A DNA stretch of 64,000 nt. It comes from Meridianimarinicoccus marinus (GTDB taxonomy: Bacteria; Pseudomonadota; Alphaproteobacteria; Rhodobacterales; Rhodobacteraceae). Positions 38,294-46,336 of the stretch are shown one piece after another. The DNA lies in the NCBI RefSeq assembly GCF_040689105.1, contig NZ_JBFBVU010000006.1:62001-126000 (forward strand), read 5' to 3'. Below the pieces are notes generated by a model, which saw only the letters and a list, made by a program, of their open reading frames with translations, had not been told where the DNA came from and ran no database searches. Made by a program: the position numbers and the translations under genes. Within the stretch, counting starts at the first letter, position 1, and every line of letters begins with the position of its first letter.

Positions 38294-38683
38294 TCAGGCG
38301 TCGTCTGCATCGTCTTCGCCGTCCCAGACCTCGTCTTCATCTTGGAACAAGGCCGGAAATCCGGCGCGCGCCGCCCGCATATCCACTTGCAGCAGCGCCT
38401 CGTAACTCTCTGGATCGAAGGGATCCTCGGCGGCCACGACCTCGCGCCCCAGCAGCCAGCTCAGCCGCCCGGCGTCCAGGTTGCCGCGCTCGAATGGCGC
38501 CTCGCCGAAATGGTCGATCAGGGCGCCCAGAAAGGCGGCATCGGCGCGCCGGTCGGCGGGTTTTCGGTCCTTATACCGCTCCCGCGCCTTCAGCGGCGTC
38601 GCCCCGGCCTTGGAGGCCCGGCGGATGGTGAACTGATAGTCCGTACCGGGCAGCCGTCCGGGAAAACCGCGATGCTTGATCAT
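38294..38683 (-). CDS. Uncharacterised protein of the pcc cluster (acidic C-terminus)
   Basis: A 129-residue cytosolic protein with a basic N-terminal half (MIKHRGFPGRLPGTDYQF, KARERYKDRKPADRRADA) and a strongly acidic tail (DEDEVWDGEDDADDA). No named domain is recognised. Its ATG overlaps the TGA of the upstream small gene (ATGA at 38680-38683), and it ends 78 bases before pccA on the same strand. The position suggests a link to propionyl-CoA carboxylase, for example assembly or expression, but that is inference from context only. Confidence 0.78.
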   Translation of the reverse strand: MIKHRGFPGRLPGTDYQFTIRRASKAGATPLKARERYKDRKPADRRADAAFLGALIDHFGEAPFERGNLDAGRLSWLLGREVVAAEDPFDPESYEALLQVDMRAARAGFPALFQDEDEVWDGEDDADDA

Positions 38684-39069
38684 GCGTTCACCTTCGTTTC
38701 GGCCCCGGCGGCCATCTTTGCCGCCTGGGGGCGCAGCCGGGCATGGGTTGCCCAGCGATGTCTGAGGGCGGGAGTTTCCAACATTCGTGCAATACGCGAG
38801 CCCAGGCCCCCCGGCACCGGTCCCGCGATCTGACCGCCGGCGCGCAGAAATAGTCCCCCTTCGCGCTCGGACAGCTCAATCACTGGTGAAAACCCCCGCT
38901 GGCTGCGCAGTAGACGCCAGAGATCCTTGCGAACCTCGTGCGCCAGAACCCGTGCCCGCAGCCGTGGCAGCCGGGTTGTTGCTTCGACATCGAACCGCGG
39001 CGGCAGCCACCGCGCCAATGTCAGACTGTCGTCCGTCTTGACCATGTGCCAGCCGTTGCGCCGCATCAT
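38680..39069 (-). CDS. Uncharacterised basic protein of the pcc cluster
   Basis: A 129-residue protein rich in Arg (RLPRLRARVLAHEVRKDLWRLLRSQRG broken by hydrophobics) with SPVIELSEREGGLFLRAGG in the middle, a pattern compatible with a small alpha/beta fold. No family is recognised. ATG 39069 is chosen because GGAGG lies six bases upstream; longer starts lack such a site. It is coupled downstream to the acidic small protein and overlaps a 34-codon open frame upstream. Confidence 0.72.
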   Translation of the reverse strand: MMRRNGWHMVKTDDSLTLARWLPPRFDVEATTRLPRLRARVLAHEVRKDLWRLLRSQRGFSPVIELSEREGGLFLRAGGQIAGPVPGGLGSRIARMLETPALRHRWATHARLRPQAAKMAAGAETKVNA

Positions 39070-39170
39070 ACAGCCCTCCGGCGGACGGCCAGCATCCCCC
39101 AACCGCGCGCCCCGGCGGCCGGGCCGCAGGGTCGGGTTGGCACCGTGGCGATGGTGTGAAAGCGGGTCAT
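39066..39170 (-). CDS. Possible 34-residue small protein between coupled genes
   Basis: A 35-codon frame starting MTRFHTIATVPTRPCG and ending RRRAV. Its ATG overlaps the stop of the upstream membrane-protein gene (39167-39170), its stop overlaps the start of the downstream gene (39066-39069), and GGGAG lies about eight bases before its ATG. This chain of overlaps is what a real coupled small gene would show, but the frame is short and Gly/Arg/Pro-rich, so chance is possible. Confidence 0.4.
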   Translation of the reverse strand: MTRFHTIATVPTRPCGPAAGARGWGMLAVRRRAV

Positions 39171-39727
39171 GCCTTTGCTCCCACAGATTTGCCCAATTCG
39201 CCCAGAAACCATGTCAGATGTGGCCAGGGATCGGTGCGCGCCCGTTGCGCCCGCTCTGCCACATAGGCCGCGTACTTTTGGTTTACCGCCAGATAGTGCC
39301 GACCGTAGACATCCGTGATCACGGAGCGGTTCAGCGCATCATGCCGGATGCCGGCGGCGACGATGTTCATGGTGTTCAACAAGACGTCCACGTGCTCCTT
39401 GTCCTCTTTGGTCAACTCTTCCAGCAACACCACCGACTTTGGAAATTTCCGCTCCAGTGCGATGCGCGAGGTGTCGTAGTACCCCCAGACCGACGCGATG
39501 AAATCCAGTGTCGCGATGCGCGTTTCGCGCTTGTGGTTCTCCTGGCCTCCGGTGCGGATCCTGCGGGCCTGGGTCAGGACCGCCGCGATCAGCAACAACT
39601 GCATGGCTTCGGTGGTGAAGTACCCCTTCTGCCAGGCCAGTTCGGACAACCAATCCGGTGCCCCCGTGGCGATGATGAGACCCGAGAAAACTCCTAAGAT
39701 CAGTGTCAGTAGCGGCAGTATCCCCAT
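39167..39727 (-). CDS. Membrane-anchored protein of the pcc cluster, unknown (DUF4760-like)
   Basis: A 186-residue protein with an N-terminal transmembrane helix (about 3-22), a second hydrophobic stretch (about 41-52), and a helical cytoplasmic domain (KRETRIATLDFIASVWGYYDTSR shortened: ATLDFIASVWGYYD, then LLEELTKEDKEHVDVLLNTMNIV). It resembles DUF4760-type proteins, with low certainty. ATG 39727 has AGGGGG just upstream; a longer start at 39748 is possible. It sits 37 bases after pccB on the same strand. Confidence 0.7.
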   Translation of the reverse strand: MGILPLLTLILGVFSGLIIATGAPDWLSELAWQKGYFTTEAMQLLLIAAVLTQARRIRTGGQENHKRETRIATLDFIASVWGYYDTSRIALERKFPKSVVLLEELTKEDKEHVDVLLNTMNIVAAGIRHDALNRSVITDVYGRHYLAVNQKYAAYVAERAQRARTDPWPHLTWFLGELGKSVGAKA

Positions 39728-39763
39728 GACATCCCCCTTGATTGCCATGGGGAGCCTAGCGCA

Positions 39764-41296
39764 TCACAACGGGATGTTGTCGTGCTTTTTCCAAGGGTTG
39801 GTGACCTTCTTGTTGCGCAGCGACGCAAAGGCCCGTGCCACTCGTTTGCGGGTCGATTGGGGCATGATCACCTCGTCGATGAAGCCCTTTTCCGCAGCCA
39901 CGAAGGGATTGGCGAACCGGTTCTCGTAATCGGCGGTGCGGGCGGCGATCTTTTCGGGCTCGCCCAGTTCCGACCGGTACAGGATCTCGGTCGCGCCCTT
40001 GGCGCCCATGACCGCGATCTCGGCGGTGGGCCAGGCATAGTTGAAATCGCCGCGCAGGTGTTTCGAGGCCATCACGTCATAGGCGCCGCCATAGGCCTTG
40101 CGGGTGATTACCGTCACTTTCGGCACCGTGGCCTCGCCATAGGCGAACAGCAGCTTGGCGCCATGCTTGATGACCCCGCCGTATTCCTGGCTGGTGCCTG
40201 GCAGGAAGCCCGGCACGTCGACCAGCGTCAGGATCGGGATCTCGAAGGCGTCGCAGAAGCGCACGAAGCGGGCCGCCTTGCGCGAGCTGTCGATGTCCAG
40301 GCAGCCGGCCAGGATCATTGGCTGGTTGGCCACCACACCCACCGTCTGGCCTTCCAGACGGATGAAACCGGTGATCATGTTCTTGGCGTAATCTTCCTGG
40401 ATCTCGTAGAAATCGCCCTCGTCGGCGGTTTTCACGATCAGCTCTTTCATGTCGTAGGGCTGGTTCGGGTTGTCCGGGATCAGGGTGTCGAGCGACCGCT
40501 CGGCCCGGTCGGTCTGGTCGAAAAACGGGCGCACGGGCGGCTTTTCGCGGTTGTTCAGCGGCAGGAAGTCCACCAGGCGGCGCACTTCGGTCAGGGCCTC
40601 GACGTCATTGTCGAAGGCGCCATCGGCCACCGAGGATTTCTTGGTGTGGGTCGATGCCCCGCCCAGCTCCTCGGCGGTGACATGTTCGTTGGTGACGGTT
40701 TTCACCACGTCCGGACCGGTGACGAACATGTAGGAGGTGTCGCGCACCATGAAGATGAAATCGGTCATCGCCGGCGAATAGACGGCGCCGCCGGCGCAGG
40801 GCCCCATGATCACCGAGATCTGCGGTACCACGCCCGAGGCCATGATGTTGCGCTGGAACACCTCGGCATAGCCCGCCAGAGAGGCCACGCCTTCCTGGAT
40901 CCGCGCCCCGCCCGAGTCGTTAAGACCGATCACCGGCGCGCCGTTCTGCACCGCCATATCCATGATCTTGCAGATCTTTTCCGCGTGGGTTTCCGACAGC
41001 GACCCGCCGAAGACGGTGAAATCCTGACTGAAGACATAGACCATGCGGCCGTTGATCGTGCCCCAACCGGTCACCACGCCGTCGCCGGCGGGCCGCTCGG
41101 CTTCCATGCCAAAATCGGTGCAGCGATGCGTTTTGAACATGTCGAACTCTTCGAAGGAGTCATCGTCCAGCAACAGTTCGATGCGTTCGCGCGCGGTCAG
41201 CTTGCCCTTGCGGTGCTGCGCCTCGATCCGACGCTCACCACCCCCCTGGCGCGCCTCGGTGCGACGATGCTCAAGCTCCTGAAGAATATCTTTCAT
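39764..41296 (-). CDS. pccB: Propionyl-CoA carboxylase beta subunit (carboxyltransferase)
   Basis: A 510-residue carboxyltransferase with two crotonase-like domains. The N-terminal half has GLNDSGGARIQEG and MGPCAGGAVYSPA; the C-terminal half has VDVPGFLPGTSQEYGG and RKAYGGAYDVM. It moves CO2 from carboxybiotin on PccA to propionyl-CoA, giving methylmalonyl-CoA. The ATG at 41296 begins with MKDILQELEHRR as expected. It is divergent from the MFS-pccR pair, and the shared intergenic region holds the TTTGCAA half-sites. Confidence 0.97.
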   Translation of the reverse strand: MKDILQELEHRRTEARQGGGERRIEAQHRKGKLTARERIELLLDDDSFEEFDMFKTHRCTDFGMEAERPAGDGVVTGWGTINGRMVYVFSQDFTVFGGSLSETHAEKICKIMDMAVQNGAPVIGLNDSGGARIQEGVASLAGYAEVFQRNIMASGVVPQISVIMGPCAGGAVYSPAMTDFIFMVRDTSYMFVTGPDVVKTVTNEHVTAEELGGASTHTKKSSVADGAFDNDVEALTEVRRLVDFLPLNNREKPPVRPFFDQTDRAERSLDTLIPDNPNQPYDMKELIVKTADEGDFYEIQEDYAKNMITGFIRLEGQTVGVVANQPMILAGCLDIDSSRKAARFVRFCDAFEIPILTLVDVPGFLPGTSQEYGGVIKHGAKLLFAYGEATVPKVTVITRKAYGGAYDVMASKHLRGDFNYAWPTAEIAVMGAKGATEILYRSELGEPEKIAARTADYENRFANPFVAAEKGFIDEVIMPQSTRKRVARAFASLRNKKVTNPWKKHDNIPL

Positions 41297-41366
41297 ATGC
41301 CGGGTTCCCTTGTTTTGTAGGCACCCTATACATGCGGGGGCAGTCCGCAAAGTGGTATTCAGAAAA

Positions 41367-41415
41367 TTTGCAACTGCTTTTGATACATGCTACTGCAAAT
41401 TGCATAATTGCAAAT
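41367..41415. promoter_or_regulatory. Candidate PccR operator region
   Basis: Half-sites TTTGCAAC (41367-41374), a spaced TTTGATAC (41379-41386, four bases later), CTGCAAAT (41393-41400) and ATTGCAAA (41407-41414) lie 70-120 bases from the pccB start. PccR of Rhodobacter sphaeroides is remembered to bind TTTGCAAA-N4-TTTGCAAA; the first pair fits that spacing with three mismatches in the second half. Confidence 0.5.
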
Positions 41416-41473
41416 ATTCAGTGTAGTCAGCACCTTAGTGATTTGCCGCGCCCATCGAACGAAGGACACAACC

Positions 41474-42712
41474 ATGGCTGCCCGCTACCCGCACACGTTC
41501 CTGGACCGGGACACGCCGCCGCACCTTGCCACGCTGGTGGTGCTGGCGGGCATGTCGGCGGCGGCGATGAACATGTTTTTGCCCTCGCTGCCCGCGATGG
41601 CCGCGCATTTCGACACCGGATATGGCGTCGTGCAACTTTCGGTGACGCTGTATCTGGCGGTCAACGCGGTGCTGCAACTGATCATCGGGCCGCTGTCGGA
41701 TCGGATGGGCCGACGCCCGGTGCTGCTGTGGTCGCTGGCCCTGTTCGTGGTGTTTTCCTTCGCGATTCCGTTTTCGCCCTCGGTCGAGGTTTATCTAACC
41801 CTGCGCATGGGACAGGCGGTGGTGGTGGCCACCATGGTGTTGTCGCGGGCCATCGTGCGCGATGTGGTTCCACAGGACGAAGCCGCCTCGATGATTGGCT
41901 ATGTCACCATGGGCATGGCGCTGGTGCCGATGCTGTCGCCGATGCTGGGCGGCGCCATCGATCAGCTTCTGGGCTGGGAATGGACCTTCCATATCCTCGG
42001 CATCCTAGGGCTGGGCGCATTGTACCTGACCTGGGCCGACCTGGGAGAAACCGCCACGCCCGGCCCCAACGCCCTGGCCGACCAAATGCGCGAGGCGCCC
42101 GAACTGCTCCGCTCCCCCCGCTTCTGGGGCTACAACTTCGCCGCCATGTTCTCGTCGGGGGCGTTTTTCGCCTATCTCGGCGGCGCACCCTACGTCGGCA
42201 CCGAGGTGTTCTCGCTCAGCCCCCTGATGCTGGGCATCCTGCTGGGCTCTCCGGCCGTAGGCTATATGGCGGGAAATGCGATCTCGGGCGCGTTCTCGGT
42301 CCGGCGCGGCATCAACGTGATGATCTTGTCTGGAACCCTGCTGAGCTGTATCGGGCTGGGCCTGTCGCTGATCCTGTCACTGGCGGGCTGGCACAACCCG
42401 TGGGTCTTCTTCGGCTTCACCGCCTTTGTGGGGCTGGGCAACGGATTGGTCTTGCCCAATGCCACCGCCGGGATGCTGTCGGTGCGGCCGCGTCTCGCTG
42501 GCACCGCCTCGGGCCTTGGCGGCGCGATGATGATCGGCGGCGGCGCGGCGCTCTCGGCCTTGGCGGCGGCGGTTCTGGTACCGGGGCGCGGCGCCTATCC
42601 GCTGATCTGGATGATGTTCGTGACCTCGGCCCTGTCGGTGCTGTCGATCGTATATGTCATCCGCCGCGCCCGCCTTGTCGGCGCGACGGACCCGTCCGAG
42701 ATGCAGCCATGA
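41474..42712 (+). CDS. Bcr/CflA-type MFS multidrug efflux transporter
   Basis: A 412-residue MFS protein with twelve helices. The motif GPLSDRMGRRPVLLW after helix 2 is the MFS signature, and PSLPAMAAHFD followed by VQLSVTLYL is typical for Bcr/CflA drug:H+ antiporters. GAAGGA lies upstream of ATG 41474. Its TGA overlaps the pccR ATG, so exporter and regulator are coupled and share the pccB-facing intergenic region. Substrate unknown. Confidence 0.9.
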   Translation: MAARYPHTFLDRDTPPHLATLVVLAGMSAAAMNMFLPSLPAMAAHFDTGYGVVQLSVTLYLAVNAVLQLIIGPLSDRMGRRPVLLWSLALFVVFSFAIPFSPSVEVYLTLRMGQAVVVATMVLSRAIVRDVVPQDEAASMIGYVTMGMALVPMLSPMLGGAIDQLLGWEWTFHILGILGLGALYLTWADLGETATPGPNALADQMREAPELLRSPRFWGYNFAAMFSSGAFFAYLGGAPYVGTEVFSLSPLMLGILLGSPAVGYMAGNAISGAFSVRRGINVMILSGTLLSCIGLGLSLILSLAGWHNPWVFFGFTAFVGLGNGLVLPNATAGMLSVRPRLAGTASGLGGAMMIGGGAALSALAAAVLVPGRGAYPLIWMMFVTSALSVLSIVYVIRRARLVGATDPSEMQP

Positions 42713-44124
42713 CCCGCCAGAAGATCTATGCCGGCGCCAAGCTGCGCGACATCCGCCGCAGGCTGGACCTGACCCAAAAGGCCTTTGCCGAGAAGCTGGA
42801 AGTCTCGCTGCCCTATCTGAACCAGATGGAAAACAACCACCGACCCATCGCGGCGGGGGTGGTGCTGGCACTGGCGCAGGAATTCGGGCTGGATGTGACC
42901 GAACTCAGCAACAGCGAGAGCGAGCGGCTGGTGTCGGACATGCGCGAAGCACTGGCGGACCCGGTGTTTTCTGGCGACGATCCACCGCTGGCCGATCTGC
43001 GGCTGGTGGCCTCGAACGCGCCGGCGCTGGCCCGGGCCCTGCTGGAACTGCATCATGCCTATCGCCGGACGCACGAACGGCTGGCGTCGCTGGACGAGGC
43101 CCTGGGCGCGGGCGGCGGCAGCAGCCACGCCCAGTCCCCGTGGGAGGAAGTGCGCGATTTCTTTCACTATTGCGACAATTACATCGACGCGGTGGATCGC
43201 GCGGCCGAACATTTTGCCGAAGGCGCGCCGCTGGTGGGCGGCCATCCGGATCTGCGTCGGCGGGCGCTGGACGCGCTGGAAAAGATCGGTGTCAGCGTCC
43301 GGTTCGAGGACAATGCCGTTCTGCGCGGCTATGATCCGGACAGCAAGTTCCTGCATCTGTCCAACCGGGCGCCGGCGGCCTCGGTCACTTTCCAGTTGCT
43401 GCATCAGGTGGCGCTGCTGACCCAGGGCGACCTGATCGGGGCGACGCTGGATCTGGCCCGGTTCCAGTCCGAGGAGGCCGCGGCCATCGCCCGGATCGGG
43501 CTGGCCAATTATTTCGCCGGCGCGGCCCTGCTGCCCTATGGGCTGTTCCAGCAGCAGGCGCAGGCCACCCGGCACGACCTTGAGCGCATGGCCGACCAGT
43601 TCGGCGCCTCGATCGAGCAGGTGGCGCATCGCCTGTCAACACTGCAACGCCCCGGCGCCAAGGGCATCCCCTTCTTCTTCGTGCGGGTCGATCAGGCCGG
43701 CACCATCACCAAGCGCCATTCGGCCACATTGCTGCAATTCGCCCGCTATGGCGGTGCCTGCCCGCTGTGGAACGTGCACCGGGCGCTGGAAACGCCGGGG
43801 CAATTCCTGCGGCAGCTGGCCGAAACCCCGGACGGGCGGCGCTATCTCTGCCTCGCGCGGGATGTGTCGAAACCCGGCGGCAGCTTTCACGCGCCGATCC
43901 GGCGCTATGCGGTGGGGCTGGGGTGCGAGGTGCAGCATGCGGGATCGCTGGTCTACGCCGACGATCTGGACCTGGACAACGCCAAGGCGTTCGAGCCGAT
44001 CGGCATCTCCTGCCGGATCTGCGAACGCACGAATTGTCACCAGCGGTCGGTTCCGCCGCTGGAACGGCGTCTTGTGGTCGATCCGAACCGGCGCGGCACC
44101 CTGCCCTATGAGGTCGAGGGCTGA
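42709..44124 (+). CDS. pccR: Short-chain acyl-CoA regulator PccR (ScfR family)
   Basis: A 471-residue transcription factor. An XRE helix-turn-helix at about 8-65 (LRDIRRRLDLTQKAFAEKL then LPYLNQMEN) is followed by an IrrE/ImmA-like domain and a C-terminal short-chain fatty acyl-CoA regulator domain with the cysteine cluster CRICERTNCHQR near 440. In R. sphaeroides PccR senses propionyl-CoA metabolism and controls pccB. The nearby pccB and TTTGCAA sites make the same role likely here. It starts within the stop codon of the MFS gene. Confidence 0.92.
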   Translation: MTRQKIYAGAKLRDIRRRLDLTQKAFAEKLEVSLPYLNQMENNHRPIAAGVVLALAQEFGLDVTELSNSESERLVSDMREALADPVFSGDDPPLADLRLVASNAPALARALLELHHAYRRTHERLASLDEALGAGGGSSHAQSPWEEVRDFFHYCDNYIDAVDRAAEHFAEGAPLVGGHPDLRRRALDALEKIGVSVRFEDNAVLRGYDPDSKFLHLSNRAPAASVTFQLLHQVALLTQGDLIGATLDLARFQSEEAAAIARIGLANYFAGAALLPYGLFQQQAQATRHDLERMADQFGASIEQVAHRLSTLQRPGAKGIPFFFVRVDQAGTITKRHSATLLQFARYGGACPLWNVHRALETPGQFLRQLAETPDGRRYLCLARDVSKPGGSFHAPIRRYAVGLGCEVQHAGSLVYADDLDLDNAKAFEPIGISCRICERTNCHQRSVPPLERRLVVDPNRRGTLPYEVEG

Positions 44125-44131
44125 GCGAAAA

Positions 44132-44151
44132 CGGCCCGCGCAGGCGGGCCG
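44132..44151. terminator. Hairpin between convergent pccR and DUF465 gene
   Basis: CGGCCCGC pairs with GCGGGCCG over a GCAG loop, just after pccR and before the stop of the DUF465 gene. No T run follows. Confidence 0.45.
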
Positions 44152-44169
44152 GCCAAGCCGGTCCGAAGC

Positions 44170-44403
44170 CTATCCCAGCATCCGGGCGATTTCGCCCTTC
44201 AGGGCAATGCGGGACTTGCGCAGCCGCAGGGCCTCGACATCGGCCATGGGCAGCTTGTTGGTTTCGACCCGGTACAGGGTTTCGTTGATCTGATTGTATT
44301 CATCCACCAGACGCGCAACCGTGGCGTCCTTCATGCGCAGGTCGCGCAGCACATGGATGCGATCGGGAAACTCGTCTGACAGGTCATGGGGTGTATGGGC
44401 CAT
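44170..44403 (-). CDS. DUF465 (YdcH) family protein
   Basis: A 77-residue helical protein with the DUF465 pattern: FPDRIHVLRDLRMKDATVARLVDEYNQIN in pieces, then ETNKLPMADVEALRLRKSRIALKGEI. The two helices should form a hairpin coiled coil. Function unknown. Two overlapping-palindrome elements lie 57-86 bases upstream of its start. Confidence 0.9.
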   Translation of the reverse strand: MAHTPHDLSDEFPDRIHVLRDLRMKDATVARLVDEYNQINETLYRVETNKLPMADVEALRLRKSRIALKGEIARMLG

Positions 44404-44459
44404 CTCAAACCTCGTTGGTAGCGCCCATATATCCTAGAAAAATGCATCGCCCCGCACCT

Positions 44460-44489
44460 TGACACGTGTCATTTGCGAGGGACGCAAAT
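44460..44489. promoter_or_regulatory. Adjacent palindromes upstream of the DUF465 gene
   Basis: A perfect 12-base palindrome TGACACGTGTCA (44460-44471) abuts a second inverted repeat, ATTTGCG and CGCAAAT separated by five bases (44471-44489). They lie between yebC and the DUF465 gene on the minus strand, in promoter position for the latter. The regulators are unknown. Confidence 0.5.
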
Positions 44490-44513
44490 GCAGGCAAACT
44501 GCCCGCCGAGACG

Positions 44514-45254
44514 TCAAAGCGCGGCCATGACCTCGTCCGAAACCTCGAAATTGGCGGTGACGTTCTGCACGTCGTCATCGTCTTCCAGCGTCTCGATCAG
44601 CTTGAACAGCTTCTGTGCGGTGTCCAGGTCCAGCTCGGTCGTGGTCTGCGGCTTCCAGATCAGCTTGGTGCTTTCGCTTTCGCCAAGCGCCTCTTCCATG
44701 GCGTTCGAAACGTCGTTCAGATCGGTGTCGGCGGTATAGATGATGTGGCCTTCTTCCGAACTTTCCACATCCTCTGCTCCGGCCATGATTGCCGCTTCCA
44801 TCACCGTGTCGGCATCGCCGACCGAGGCCGGATAGATGATCTCGCCCTTGCGGTCGAACATGAAGGACACCGAGCCGGTCTCGCCAAGGTTGCCGCCGTT
44901 CTTCGAAAAGGTCGACCGCACGCTGGACGCGGTCCGGTTGCGGTTGTCGGTCATCGCCTCGACGATAACGGCGACGCCGCCCGGCCCATACCCTTCGTAA
45001 CGGATTTCGTCATAGGTTTCCGCGTCGCCGCCCTGGGACTTCTTGATGGCGCGATCGATCACATCCTTGGGGACCGAGTTCGACTTGGCTTCCTTGACCG
45101 CCAGACGCAGACGCGGGTTCTTGTCCGGATCCGGGTCGCCCATCTTTGCCGCAACCGTGATTTCCTTGGAAAGCTTGGAAAACAGTTTTGACCGTGCAGC
45201 GTCCTGACGGCCCTTGCGATGCTGGATGTTTGCCCATTTGGAATGGCCGGCCAT
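44514..45254 (-). CDS. yebC: YebC/PmpR/TACO1 family protein
   Basis: A 246-residue three-domain protein starting MAGHSKWANIQHRKG, with KLSKEITVAAKMG, YEGYGPGGVAVIVEA and NGGNLGETGSVSFMF all at their usual places. Members have been reported as transcription factors and as translation factors that relieve ribosome stalling; which applies here cannot be told. The start at 45254 gives the universal N-terminus. Confidence 0.95.
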   Translation of the reverse strand: MAGHSKWANIQHRKGRQDAARSKLFSKLSKEITVAAKMGDPDPDKNPRLRLAVKEAKSNSVPKDVIDRAIKKSQGGDAETYDEIRYEGYGPGGVAVIVEAMTDNRNRTASSVRSTFSKNGGNLGETGSVSFMFDRKGEIIYPASVGDADTVMEAAIMAGAEDVESSEEGHIIYTADTDLNDVSNAMEEALGESESTKLIWKPQTTTELDLDTAQKLFKLIETLEDDDDVQNVTANFEVSDEVMAAL

Positions 45255-45467
45255 ACACGAATTCCTCTGCCTGTGAAGCGATGCGCCTCTATAAAGCAGG
45301 CCCGCGCGCGGCTGCAAGCCCCGGTCAATTGACAGCCCCCGCCATGCGCCTGCGGCCCGCCGGTTTTGCCAAGGAGATGGATCGGGTCAAAACGCGATCA
45401 GGCAAGAATCACGACCCCGCAAAGCACGGGACGGGTCCAGTATTTCGCGACAATACAACCTATAGCT

Positions 45468-45485
45468 GTGTGACCCCGGTCACAC
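45468..45485. promoter_or_regulatory. CRP-type palindrome
   Basis: GTGTGACC and GGTCACAC are exact inverted repeats two bases apart; the core is TGTGA-N6-TCACA, the spacing of a CRP-family site. It lies 180-200 bases before the first VPLPA-CTERM promoter and about 215 bases upstream of yebC, in a 472-base gap that otherwise shows no gene. Confidence 0.55.
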
Positions 45486-45665
45486 TGGTTGACTACCGAT
45501 AAAGTTGCGAACTTCCGGACCTTCAGGCACCCGCGCCTGCAAAGCAACAGACACTCGGCATATTTGCTGACTTTACCTTGGGTTAGGCGGACAAGGCAGC
45601 CGCCCAGTACCGGGAAATATTCACTCAAGAGAACCTCTGACCGGGGGGATACGTTAACGCGCACG

Positions 45666-45694
45666 TTGACCTTTGGGAAAGATTTTGCGATGTT
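45666..45694 (+). promoter_or_regulatory. Candidate promoter of the first VPLPA-CTERM gene
   Basis: TTGACC (45666-45671), 17 bases, then GATGTT (45689-45694), 33 bases before the ATG. GAGAGGGAAG provides the ribosome binding site. Confidence 0.4.
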
Positions 45695-45726
45695 TGGTTA
45701 ATGTTTGACGAGAGGGAAGCGCGATT

Positions 45727-46278
45727 ATGAAAGCTATTTTGAGAGGCGCAGCCGTTGCAGCGGCCCTGCTGACGGCCAATGCCGCAAGTGCTGCCGTGGT
45801 TGTTTACGGTGCCGGCCCCACGCCCGCCGCCGTAAACGCACTGGTCATGACCGACATTTCTGTTGGTGATACCGTCAACGTGGCGGACGTCCTGTCACCC
45901 GGAGATCTTGACGAGTTCAAGTTCACCGCGTTGGAGCGTCTGCGCGTCAACACCATCGCCCTGAGCGCAACCAGTTCGCGCGCAACCGTCCGCGCCATCA
46001 AATTCGGACTGACGTCGGCAACGACCTCGTCCTTCCTGAATGATGGTCAGATCTTCACGTTTGGTCCGACGTCCTCCGTAGGGGTCGCGTCGTTGAACGG
46101 ATTTGTCATGAACGCAGGGGACATGTTCTCGCTGTACTGGACCGAGAGCGGTGCGACAAGCGCAGCATCGATCAACGCATCGTTCACCACGTCCGAAGTC
46201 CCCCTGCCCGCGGCCCTGCCGCTTCTTGCCGGTGCACTCGGCCTGCTGGGGATGGCTCGGCGCAAAGCCAAGTCCTGA
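45727..46278 (+). CDS. VPLPA-CTERM surface protein, paralog 1
   Basis: A 183-residue secreted protein: signal peptide (1-22, ASA cleavage), a beta-rich body with LERLRVNTIALSATS, and a C-terminal sorting tail (about 157-183) of SEVPLPAALPLLAG, a hydrophobic helix and basic RRKAKS. Such tails are targets of a dedicated exosortase (XrtD type), which is not in the window. It is the left member of a tandem pair; its codons are less strictly GC-ending than those of the right copy. It has its own promoter and terminator. Confidence 0.88.
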   Translation: MKAILRGAAVAAALLTANAASAAVVVYGAGPTPAAVNALVMTDISVGDTVNVADVLSPGDLDEFKFTALERLRVNTIALSATSSRATVRAIKFGLTSATTSSFLNDGQIFTFGPTSSVGVASLNGFVMNAGDMFSLYWTESGATSAASINASFTTSEVPLPAALPLLAGALGLLGMARRKAKS

Positions 46279-46300
46279 CATCCACATCTGAACAACTCCA

Positions 46301-46336
46301 GGGAAGGGCATATTATGCCCTTCCCGCCTTGTTTTC
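46301..46336 (+). terminator. Terminator after VPLPA-CTERM paralog 1
   Basis: GGGAAGGGCATA pairs with TATGCCCTTCCC almost without a loop (46301-46325), followed by GCCTTGTTTT. The following 46337-46632 is AT-rich and holds no gene I can support. Confidence 0.7.

Noticed and set aside
36111..38405. 764-codon open frame antisense to pccA
   Set aside because: Shadow of the strongly supported pccA gene; composition is His/Gln/Arg-rich with no recognisable family.
44514..45254. Longer YebC starting about 21 codons upstream
   Set aside because: The universal YebC N-terminus MAGHSKWANI starts at 45254; upstream residues are not conserved-looking.
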